Part shown: one piece after another, positions 22,580 to 31,300 of the stretch
Position numbering within the stretch: the first letter of the stretch is position 1
Layout: the number at the start of each line of letters is the position of its first letter
Source: Otis tarda
Lineage: Eukaryota > Chordata > Aves > Otidiformes > Otididae
NCBI GenBank assembly: GCA_026413225.1
Contig: JAPMTP010000094.1
Coordinates: 62,001-126,000 of the forward strand
Direction of reading: 5' to 3'
Length of the DNA: 64,000 bases
Notes under the pieces: model-generated
The model's database searches: none
What the model was told of the DNA's origin: nothing
The model's input: the letters and a program-made list of their open reading frames with translations, nothing else
Translations under genes and position numbers: made by a program

Positions 22580-23217
22580 AAATAACTGACAGTCACTCCC
22601 TTAGACCCTGCTGGGGTCTGGACCAGTGTGTCATAAAAACATCTGAACAATTCTACTTAACAAAAAAAACCACAACTGCCTTCAGTAATGTGTTCTGCAT
22701 AAGGCTGATGTTACAATTTGTATGTTGAAAGGACACAGTCAGCTGGAACAAAAACCTGCAGGTTGTGCTAACTGTCATTACATCACTTAATGTGAAGTCG
22801 TTAGTAGCGGGGGAACGCGCAGTTTGGCCTGCCTACAGCACACGGTGGCCAGGTTTCTATGGAAAGGAGTATTTTGTCCTGACAAGGGATTATAAAAAAC
22901 CTGATTCCTTTTAAAGCTTCTGTGTCTGAGACTGAATTCCAGCAAGCAAAATTAATCTCCCAGCTCCCAACCTGTGTGTCCTTTTATTGCTGTAAAATGA
23001 AATCATGACACTTGCATCTGTCTGTCTCAATTCAAGGTACAGTGGATATCTTCTCCTTCAAATAGTCTGCAGCTTAAATTCCAGTTTAAAAATGCTGGCG
23101 AGTATAAATTGTTCTACGCACAGCTTCCCTTTGAAGAAGGCTGGATGGGTCACACACTTCTGTACGTAAGGGGCAAACAGAGCCCAGGGTTCTGAGTGCC
23201 CCAGAGCGCTCTTTTCA
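22580..23217. repeat. Dispersed 0.6 kb repeat, copy 1
   Basis: It runs from near GTCACTCCCTTAGAC to AGAGCGCTCTTTTC. Inverted copies lie at 54596-55225 and 61137-61772. Read on the minus strand it has GCAATAAAAGGACACACAGG, a possible polyadenylation signal, and read on the plus strand a TATAAAA. It may be an old LTR-type or other non-autonomous element, but I do not recognise the family. Confidence 0.75.
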
Positions 23218-23695
23218 CTGACACCCTGAGCACGATGTCAGATGGGATGGAACAGCCCTTGGGCTCAGTTGGGTAAATTAACCCCAGCTGTTAACTAACT
23301 ATCCCAGCTGGGTGCCCCAGCCATAGGGGCCACCAGCTCCAGTTCTCTGCCCAGCTCAGGTGAATATTGACTCTGTCCTAGCCAGAACCAGGACACCCAT
23401 CTGCGCTGCCGCACTGTGGCAGGATATTGCTGCCTGGCTGGAGAATCTGGTTGTAAAAGTCCGTCACGTAGATGCTCACGTACCCAAGAGTCGAGCCACG
23501 GCAGAACACCAAAATGACCAAAGGGTGGATCAGGCTGCTACGATTAAACTTTCCCAAGTGGGCCTAGACTGGCAACACAGGGGTGAGCTATTTTTAGCTC
23601 GGTCGGCCCATGACGCCTCGGGCCATCAAGGAAGAGACGCAACATACAAATGGGCTCATGATCGAGGGGTGGACTCGACCATGTACACTATTGCA
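23218..23695 (+). mobile_element. Endogenous retrovirus fossil, rearranged 3'-region and pol fragment
   Basis: The first part (about 23218-23390) is the untranslated type of sequence found near the 3' end of avian endogenous retroviruses. The following part, from about 23390 to 23690, encodes the junction of RNase H and integrase, recognisable by VRHVDAHVPKSRATAEHQND. It is a broken remnant with parts out of their usual order and no complete gene, flanked by no recognised LTR pair. It is probably old. Confidence 0.8.
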
Positions 23696-23699
23696 CAGG

Positions 23700-23880
23700 T
23701 TATTTTTTTTTTTAGAATACAACAAAATAGTGTATTTAAGTTGGAAGGGACCTACAACGATCATCTGGTCAAACTGCCTGACCAGTTCAGGGCTGACCAC
23801 GTTAAAGCTCGTTAATACGGACAACTGCCCAAGTGCCTCTTAAACACTGACAGGCTTGGGGCATCGACTTCTCACGGCCA
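23700..23880 (-). mobile_element. CR1 LINE 3' fragment
   Basis: GTTGGAAGGGACCTACAACG and then ATCATCTGGTC, followed by CCTCTTAAACACTGACAGGC, is the reverse complement of a CR1 3' end. It is diverged and short, with no coding capacity, and it abuts the retroviral fossil. Confidence 0.75.
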
Positions 23881-24310
23881 AAGCCTCATTTTTACTTTCC
23901 AGACCTCAATTTTGAGGGCCTGAACTCTCTCTTACAGATTTCAAAGCCTCATTTTTATGGTCCAAACCTTCACTTTAGGTCCAATGTCTAAAATGTGGCC
24001 TGACACCTAATTTTCAGGGTCAAAGCCTCGGGTTTAGGTTGCAAAGTCTCCTTTTCAGAGCCCAAACATTGCTTTAAGACACTGAAGCTCATTTCAGTGT
24101 CCAAAGCCTCATTTCCGTTTCCAAACCATCCGTTACAGGGCTCCAAGCTTCATTTCTGGAGTGCAAATTCTCATTCACAGGGCCCTAACCCCACTTTTAC
24201 AGCTCAAAGCCTTCATTTTAGGAATCACAACATTATTCAGGCCTAAAGCTTCATTTTAAGCGTCTAAACTCTCATTTTTAGGGCAAACCCCACTTTTTAT
24301 AGGTCCAAAG
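23870..24310. repeat. Decayed minisatellite with CAAAGCCTCATTTT motif
   Basis: The core GTCCAAAGCCTCATTTTyAGG recurs about every 20-30 bases in diverged form, for example near 23880, 23943, 24024, 24097 and 24206, with degenerate units between. Units vary in length and sequence, so it is an old array. Confidence 0.7.
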
Positions 24311-24394
24311 ATGCACCAAGAGAGTCTGCATTATCAGTTTTGGCCTGCAGGAAATGCGGCAAGAGTGGAAAAAGCTGGGCACCCTGCAGGGGCG

Positions 24395-24690
24395 GGGCAC
24401 GCTGGCTCCACCAATCACGCCGTGTGGGAGAGCAGCACGTGATGATTGATAAGCTGTCTGACCTGTCATTAGATGGGAGGAGCAAGAGGGATATCCCAGG
24501 CAGCCAATCAGAGGAAGCATAGCCCAGGGTGGAGGGCGGGCACTTCAGCCCAGCAGCCTGACCACACGGGGCCAATTAGATCCAGCATTGCCTCAGGGCG
24601 GGCCCAAACCAGGGCAGAGTGGCAGCCCAGCGGACCAATCCCAGGCAGCATCCCCCCGGGCGCAGGCCGGGCAGCGCCCCCGCGCGGCCT
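24395..24690 (+). promoter_or_regulatory. Tandem CCAAT-box / GC-box array, left copy
   Basis: CCAATCAC, CCAATCAGAGG, CCAATTAGA and CCAATCCCAGG recur at about 60-70 base spacing, each followed by a GGCGGGC-type GC box and by CAGCCCAGC. The same units occur in reverse orientation at 52770-53150. Such spacing of NF-Y and Sp1-type sites resembles a strong housekeeping or germline promoter built by tandem duplication. No coding start that I can support follows it. Confidence 0.6.
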
Positions 24691-25214
24691 GGCCTGGGCA
24701 GCAGCTCCGCAGGACGCCAAGGACGCCGTGCGGGTGTGCGGGCGTAGAACTGGCAGTGCCAGCGCCCAGCGAGAGCTGGATCTGCCGCTGCCGTGAGAGA
24801 GCGTGAAAGCTGTGTCTGCGCAGACAGCAGCAGCAGCAGGAGGGCTGAGGAGCATCCCCGCCCCTGGCGGGGCAGGGGCAGCGCGGGGACAGAGGCTGAG
24901 GAAAAGGCTGCGGCGCTGAACGCCTCCTGTGCCTCATCTGTGCCGGCGAGCTGTGCTCAGGGTGCCCAGCCCCCGAGCCAGAGACCGGCACGGGGAGCAC
25001 CATGCAGCCCCCACCCCCGGGGGAAATGGTCAGCGCCCTGCGACCGCACTGCGACACACACAGATCTGCGGGGCCGGGTGGGACCCACCCGGTGGGGCTG
25101 AGGGTGCTGGCAGAAGCGCTCACCAGGCCACTTTCCACCACTGCCCAGCAGCCCTGGCCAAGCGAGGAGGCCCCGGCTGACGGGAGGGCAGCACGCGTGA
25201 CGCCTGTCCACAGG
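24691..25214. other. GC-rich unique DNA; no gene supported
   Basis: This is CpG-rich DNA after the CCAAT array, with short open frames on both strands but none with recognised similarity. It could be a 5' untranslated region driven by the array. Confidence 0.4.
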
Positions 25215-25325
25215 AAGAGCCAAAGGAGGATGCAGGGAACCACAGGCCTGTCAGCCTGGCCTCAGTGCCGGGGAAGGCTGTGGAGCAGATCAGCGTGAGT
25301 GCCGTTGCCTGGCCCAGACAGGACA
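25215..25325 (+). mobile_element. CR1-like reverse transcriptase fragment
   Basis: One frame reads GNHRPVSLASVPGKAVEQIS, matching the conserved RPVSLTSVPGK motif of CR1 reverse transcriptase. Only about 100 bases are recognisable. Confidence 0.6.
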
Positions 25326-25544
25326 GCCAGGTGAGCGTTGTGAGCTTTTCTTGGCCTCAGAAAGTGTCCATGGCCAAGGGAAGGCTGAGGGAACGTAGTC
25401 ACGGACCCCCGCTGCATGCTAAGTGAAAATCATTTATTGTTACAGCTGATGTGCTTATCTACCCTCCGATCGCCCATCCACCCCCAGATGTCCTTTCTCT
25501 TGTTCTCCTTCTCTCGGAAAGTCCCTTGTTTCTCATTTCCGTGG

Positions 25545-26727
25545 TGTTCTGGTTTTGTTAGTGAGGGGAGGCCTAAGGTGGTAGCTTCTGTAGGAAACTG
25601 CTAGAAGTCGCTCCCCTTTGTTCAGTGGACTCGGGGAGGCCTAGGGCGGACCCGCTGCTGGCCAAGGCCGAGCCAATTGGTAGCAGAATGTCCCATGATA
25701 ACGCCTCTGCGATAACGTATTTAAGTCAGGGAAAACAGAAAAAAAAAAGAGAGGAGAAGATGTGAAGCAGCTGAGTGGGGGGCAGAGAGGGGGAGGTGCA
25801 AGCCTTGTGGGCCTTGCAGACCTCACCCTCTGGCCTCACGCCGGGCAGCCGACTGGGCCCAACTGGGCCCGGCCTGGCTGCAAGAAGTGGAGAGGAGATG
25901 AGAAGTTAATAAGATGTAAAAAGGATCCTGAGAGGCGTCTGCCAGCCTGTTGTAAGGAACGGCTGCAGACGCCAAGGCCAGTGAAGAAGGAGGGGGAGGA
26001 GTAATGCGGCTCCTGGCCAAGATTCCTCTGTAACTCGTGGTGAAGACCATGGTGGAGCGGGTTGTCCCCCTGCAGCCCGTGGAGGTCCACGGAGGGGCAG
26101 AGATCCCCCTGCAGCCCGTGGAGGACCCCACGCTGGGGCAGGCGGGTGCCCGAAGGAGGCTGTGGCCCGTGGAGGGCACGCTGGGACAGGCGGGTGCCCG
26201 AAGGAGGCTGTGGCCCGTGGAGGGCCCGCTGGGACAGCTGTTCTGGAGGGACTGCACCCCGTGGAAGAGATGACCCACACCGGAGCAGTTTCACGAAGGA
26301 CTGTGGCCCGTGGGAGGGACCCCATGCTGGAGCAGAGGAGGAATGCGAGGAGTTCTTTCCCCGACGATGACACAGCAGCGTAAAACAAAGCGTGATGAAC
26401 TGACCGCAACCCCCATTCCCTCTTCCCCCCTGTGCCTCTCGGGAGGGGAGGTAGTAGAGATAATGTTAAGCCCGGGAAGAGGGAAGTGTGGGGGGAGGTT
26501 ATCTTGTTCCCTGTCTCATTCTCCTGCTAGTTTTAGAAATAAATGAATTGTTTTCCCCAAGTCAAGTCTGTTGTGCCCATGACGGTAACTTTAAGGATTT
26601 CTCCCTGTCCTTATCTCAAACCTTGAGCCGTTTTTCTTATATCATCTCCCCCTGTTCTCTCGGAGGGTGGGGGGAGCGAGAGGGAGACTGCGTAGTCTGG
26701 TCCCGATCGAGGCTGAACTATGACACA
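25545..26727 (+). mobile_element. Avian ERVL-type solo LTR
   Basis: The element starts TGTTCTGGTTTTG and ends near ATGACACA. It has the familiar internal array of GTGGAGG...CTGGGACAGGCGG units (26065-26340), the GCGTGATGAACTGACCGCAA segment, and AATAAATGAATTG as polyadenylation region near 26537. A 20-base sequence (CTTGTTTCTCATTYCCGTGG) occurs just before it at 25525-25544 and again just after it at 26734-26753. It is about 1.2 kb, which is normal for this family. No internal retroviral genes are attached, so it is a solo LTR fossil of moderate age. Confidence 0.85.
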
Positions 26728-26799
26728 TGGCTTCTTGTTTCTCATTCCCGTGGCTTCTGGTCCTCGTTGTCCCCAGCAGCACCAGATACAGCACCTGAG

Positions 26800-27105
26800 C
26801 AAACACTGTTGTCTGTCCTACGCTGAGACACTGTTATGACAGATGGAGCCCCAAGTTATGGACTGGATAAACTCAACGGACCTTGTGGAGGGATGGGCCA
26901 TAGACTAAGGGAGTTACATCTGTGTGTGTGCATACAAGTAGGTCAAAGAAAGAAAAAGTTGATGATTGATTGGAAGGTGTAGGATCTGGGCATGATGTAG
27001 CTGGTGTGGAATAAGGGGTGGATAATGTCCTGGTTAATTTACCCAACTGAGCCCTAGGGCTGTTCCATCCCATCTGACATCGTGCTCAGGGTATCAGTGA
27101 GGAGC
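26800..27105. mobile_element. Endogenous retrovirus fossil, 3'-region fragments
   Basis: CCCCAAGTTATGGACTGGAT and the following bases up to about 27035 resemble the segment before the 3' LTR of avian endogenous retroviruses. Bases 27040-27105 are the reverse complement of 23221-23285. This is broken, non-coding debris whose right edge is the border with FHAD1 DNA. Confidence 0.65.
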
Positions 27106-27246
27106 GTGCAAGGTGCTGCTGCTCCGCTGTCCTTCAGCGTCACCCCATGGTGTGGGGAGGGTCCTAGGAGGGTGCAAGTGCGGAGGCCAGCTGTGTTTTG
27201 AGGGGTTGACGAGGTGACAGACGCTTTCCCCTCCTGTTTTGCGCAG

Positions 27247-27412
27247 GCTGAAAGAAGCGTCCCTGCAAGTGTGCCAGGAGCAGATAGCCAAACTGGAAAA
27301 GAAAGTCTGCAGGGAGGCAGAGGAGAAGGCTGTGCTGAGAGAGGCCCTGGAGAGGACGCAGCTCGAGCTGAGCCGGGAGAAGCAGCTGCTGCAAGCGGCC
27401 ACACTGCAGAAG
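27247..27412 (+). pseudogene. FHAD1: Orphan FHAD1 3' exon
   Basis: After TTTTGCGCAG the exon encodes RLKEASLQVCQEQIAKLEKK and continues to EALERTQLELSREKQLLQ, then QAATLQK and a GTGAGG donor. This matches the C-terminal coiled coil of FHAD1. The preceding intron (27106-27246) matches copy B 49355-49500. It is therefore the remaining 3' end of copy A, cut off from its body by the block at 9211-27105. Copy B keeps only the first eight residues of this exon. Confidence 0.88.
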
Positions 27413-27887
27413 GTGAGGTGGGAAGGCGTTGACGCTCTCCAGGCGCTCGGTTGCCCACGATGGAGGCAGGAGACCTCTCCCTCGGCAGGTGCGGACGCGT
27501 CATTTTGCTCTCTCCCAGAGGGCCGCTCAGGCGGCAGCGGGGAAACGAGGAGCAGGGGTTGTGGCGCGGGACCCCCGGGGCATCAGCGGGCTGAAAGTTG
27601 CCAGAGCAACTCTGGGGACGCATCTCTTGCGTGGGGCACCTGCGGGGCGTGCATGCTGCGGCCGGAAAGGCGACAGAGCGAAGACAGACGTACGTCACAA
27701 GGAAACAATAACGTGTCTGAATGTAGGTGAGGTTGCGATCTGTTCTGTCACAGCGACAGGAACTGGTGTGAGGTAGAAGGGCAAAGAAAATGTTTGGGAT
27801 TTTTTGCTGTTGTATTATTCTCTGCTCCCTGCCCCTAGTGAAGCTGAAAAGATGTGCTACTGATAGCCTGAATTTTGTTCCCTCTAG
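27413..27887. other. Junction interval between FHAD1 and TMEM51 exons
   Basis: No FHAD1 terminal exon and no transmembrane exon of TMEM51 was found here. The unit boundary of the tandem duplication should lie in this interval. Confidence 0.5.
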
Positions 27888-28299
27888 TCCAGAAGAGGAC
27901 GAAGACACGTCTTCCCAGTACTACGTCCCCAGCTACGAGGAGGTGATGAACACGGGGTGCTCTGAGGCCAGAGACTCGGACAGGAGCAACAGGATCAGCG
28001 TCTCCCTGCCCTCCTATGCGCCGCTGACGGGCCTCGACGAAAACACCCAGCCGCCGGGCGCTGCCGGCGCGGAGCCTGACACAGAGCGGCAGCCCAGCCA
28101 GCCCAGCTCACACCTGAGCAAGCGCCTGAAGCCGCTGAAGGTCTGGAGGATCGAGTCGGAGAAGCTGCACATGAAGGACATCAGACTAAACCTCGTGGAA
28201 GGGAACAGCACGGCCCCTGTCACGATAGAGCCGCTGACCCCTCCGCCCAAGTCCGAGGAGATCCAGGAGAGAGCACCGGGGAGCCAGCAAATGACCTGA
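27888..28299 (+). CDS. TMEM51: TMEM51, last coding exon only
   Basis: After CCCTCTAG the exon reads (S)PEEDEDTSSQYYVPSYEEV, then SVSLPSYAPLTGLDE, HLSKRLKPLKVWRIESEKLH and IEPLTPPPKSEEIQE, and ends at TGA 28297-28299. This is the cytoplasmic C-terminal half of TMEM51, with the PSYEEVMNT and LTPPP motifs of the family. The first exons, which carry the two membrane segments, are not in the window upstream; what lies there is FHAD1 and retroviral debris. TMEM51 is the upstream neighbour of FHAD1 in human, so this exon is in its syntenic place. It is either a partial duplicate or one exon of a gene with a very long, disrupted intron. Confidence 0.9.
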
Positions 28300-28301
28300 A
28301 A

Positions 28302-31300
28302 AGAGGCTCTGTGATGCTGCTGGGGTATGGTGGTTTTTTGAGCCACCAAATTGATGCCAAATGAGGGTTTTCCAAGTGGAAAAGGGCAAAGCTCCTTTTG
28401 TTAGTGCCCTTTCTTTCTGAGTAAGGGAAACGGCGTTGCCAGAGTAGCGCTGCAGTTTCCCCCGCTCCGTTCAGGGCCTGGGGCAGTGGCCCGGGGCCAG
28501 GCCTGACTCCTGGCAACGTCTGGGCTTGCTGGCGGGCAGCGGGCAGAAACGAGCCCCGCGCTGCTCGGGGAGAGGACAGATCTCTTTCCTGGGTTGCTTT
28601 CTCTGTTGTGGTTTGCGCTCAGATGCGAAGGGGACAGTCCGTTTGAGGCACGTGGATCATTCCGGGGGCTTGGGAGCTGTCGGGGTGCACCGCTGCCAGG
28701 TGTGCAGGGTGAAACGGCAGCTGAGCACGCGGTGCATGCAGACCTCTTTTGAATAAATGTTGTGCACGGTGTGTTTGTGCGTGCGTGCGCACTCGTGCGT
28801 GGTTGGGCCGTGCCAGGGTCTGCGAGCCGGAGCGGTGTGAGAGCAGCCGGCTGGTTTAGGGCGGATGCCGCTGCACGGGCAGTCTCGGCCGCGCGCCGCC
28901 TCCCGGGCTTCCAGCCAAGCGGTCGACGACAAAGGCTTCTGCCTGTTCAGCCCCGGGCTGCCTCAAACGGGGTGGATCTGGGAGGTGTGGGCAGAGAGCA
29001 GGATCTCTGCGGAAGCTGGAGCGAGTGTAGATGACTCCCAGCCACTCTGGGCTGCTGGTAGGGATGTGGTTGGGGTGGTGGGAGGCTGATGTCGATGTAG
29101 TTACGGTCCCTGCGACCAAAGATACAAAAGGAGCACAAATAGCCAAAGCCCAAGCCGAGAGGAGGTGCTGGTCCAGACCCATGTCCCAGTTGCTCTTGTT
29201 GGTTCTTGTTTCTTAGTGCATCCTGTGAGTTCTGTGGGTGCATTGCAGCAATTTCACTTTGCGGTGCCCCAAGGCACGGTGCCAGGTGGGCACAGTAACG
29301 CCAGGACGCTAGGGACTCCTTTATCCCAGAGAAGGGAAAGAAAGGAGAAGAATATACCGCAGAATGAGGGAGCTGGGCTGGGGGGTGCCATGAGGGGTGG
29401 TTCTTGCTGTGGAGGGCTTGGGAAGGTGGTGCGGCTCCTTGGAAGGTGTCGCGCAGGCGTGTGTGCGCGTGGGAGCCCGCCCACAGCGGGAGGCCGGGCA
29501 CGAAGGTCTGTCTGCCTGGTGAAGAAACCCAACCCGATCGGGTGTCCTAGAAAATCGGGGTGAATGAAGCGAGGCATCCTGTCTGAGCAGCTGGGACCTG
29601 AAGGTTCATGGAGCGTCCTTGCCAGGAAGTCCCGTGTCATGGAACAGACGGGCGATAGCAGCATCTTTCGCAACGGCTCAAGTAGGAAAAGAGCTGGGGA
29701 AATGGCGGGAAGTGCAGTGACCGCGGGGAAACGGGCTGTGACTGAAGTAGGAATTCTGTCCCGAATGGCTGACTGGCAAAAGAGCCTCGCTGGCTGCCCG
29801 CGTACTTGTCTGCTGATGGTGTGTTGGAAAGCCAAGGAAGGCGTGGGATGCTGAGGAACACCAGTGCTCCCAGACCTGTGACCATGGCTGTCCTAGCACG
29901 GCTCGCCCCTGTGTGCGAATGAGGGGGCACTGGGATACGTTGTAAGAGAGCAGGTATTCCTGGAGGGGAGCGTGATGGAGACGGCTTTGCCAGGTAAGAC
30001 GTGCTGGTAGGTGAGAAATGAGGATATGTTTTTCCTAGGCGGTTTGTAAGAGTGCCCGTATATCCCGGCCTCTCTGGAGGGTCACTTACGGTCAGCGGAA
30101 AGGCACGGGATGTGCAGATCTGGTGTTCCTCTGTACAACCGAGGAAGTCTGATGTTGTGAGGAAAGCAGGGGATGCGTTGAGTGTGGCGGAACGCTGGCA
30201 CTGGTTGCCGGGGAGGCGGTGGATTCCGCATCCCTGTAAACATTCCGTGCCAGGCGGGACCGGGCTCAGAGCGGCTGATCCGATTGGAGTGGCCTGAGTC
30301 GCCGCTGGCAACCTAGAACCACAACGGAACGTCTGCGTTGCCATGGTTCTGTTCCGCGCCCGGCTGTGTCAGTTGGTGTGTGGCAGAGCTGCTGTTGGCA
30401 CCCAACTTTGTCGTGTTGCTGGGCCAGTGGCCAGGCAAAAGGAGAAGTTTTGGCGTTTTGTTTTCTTCCAAACCCCAGCGAGAGGAGCACCCAGGAGGGC
30501 ATCAGCGAGGGCTGACGCGGCTGGGATTTCCAAGGCTGCAGCGAGGTGGCAGCCACGCTGCCGGCCGGGGCAGAGCCGCCCTTGGAGCGACGTTGTACCA
30601 TCTCTAGCAGGTGAGTTGGTCAGCACGTTTGTGGCTGGGTTGCTGTGCGTCGGACGGGGGATTTACTAAATGGTAGTAGTTGTTCTTTGTAACGTAAGCC
30701 TTGCAGGTGAAGGGGCTGGAGGATGCCGGCCTTTCTAAAGAGTTCGGAGGCGTGTTATCAGCTGAAAGCGCCCAGGACGACCATAGGCAGGCACGAAGGG
30801 TGCGACATCGTCCTGCAGGTAGGGACGGGGAAGCCAGCCGTGGTCAAACGGGCGGTGGTTTGGGTGCAGGGAGGAGGGTGCGCTGGGGTCCTTCGTGCCA
30901 GGCGTAGGGGCTGCCAGCTTGCTTAGGCAGAGACGTGCGGCAGGGGGAGAGAGGGGCGGGAGGGCTTGGCAAATCACTCCCCAAACCTGACCTGCCCGCT
31001 GATTGCCCGTGCCAGACTGCAGGCGTAGCAGATCGTCACGCGGCCCTCGAATTCAGCGCTGCCATCAACGGCTTTGTCCTTACGGACTTCAACTCCCGCT
31101 GTGGTACCTTTGTCAACGGCTGCCAGATCCAAAACGTGTCCGTGAAAGTGAATGCAGGCGATATCCTGCGCTTCGGAGCAGCGGGCACGTCCTTTGAGCT
31201 GGTGGTGAGTGCTGCTCCCCAGGGAAGGGTGAGATGGGGCTCCCCGGGGAAGGGTGGGCGACGCGGGGCAGCCAGGCTGTGCTCTGGGGCCAAGCTGGTC

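Larger units (their letters stand above)
19787..23217. repeat. Left arm of a large inverted repeat
   Basis: The sequence is the reverse complement of 54596-58015, base for base over long stretches, with paired coordinates adding to about 77805. It includes the last five RBBP6-like exons, their introns and 3' flank, and a 0.6 kb dispersed repeat. Differences are scattered substitutions and small indels, for example 12 nt in the RS exon. Confidence 0.93.

Noticed and set aside
22580-23217. Calling the 0.6 kb repeat a solo LTR
   Set aside because: There are hints of TATA and polyadenylation signals, but on opposite strands, and no clear TG...CA ends with target duplications shared by the three copies.
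23390-23690. A cellular gene with an RNase H / integrase-like frame
   Set aside because: The residues are those of avian endogenous retrovirus pol. It is treated as a broken fossil.
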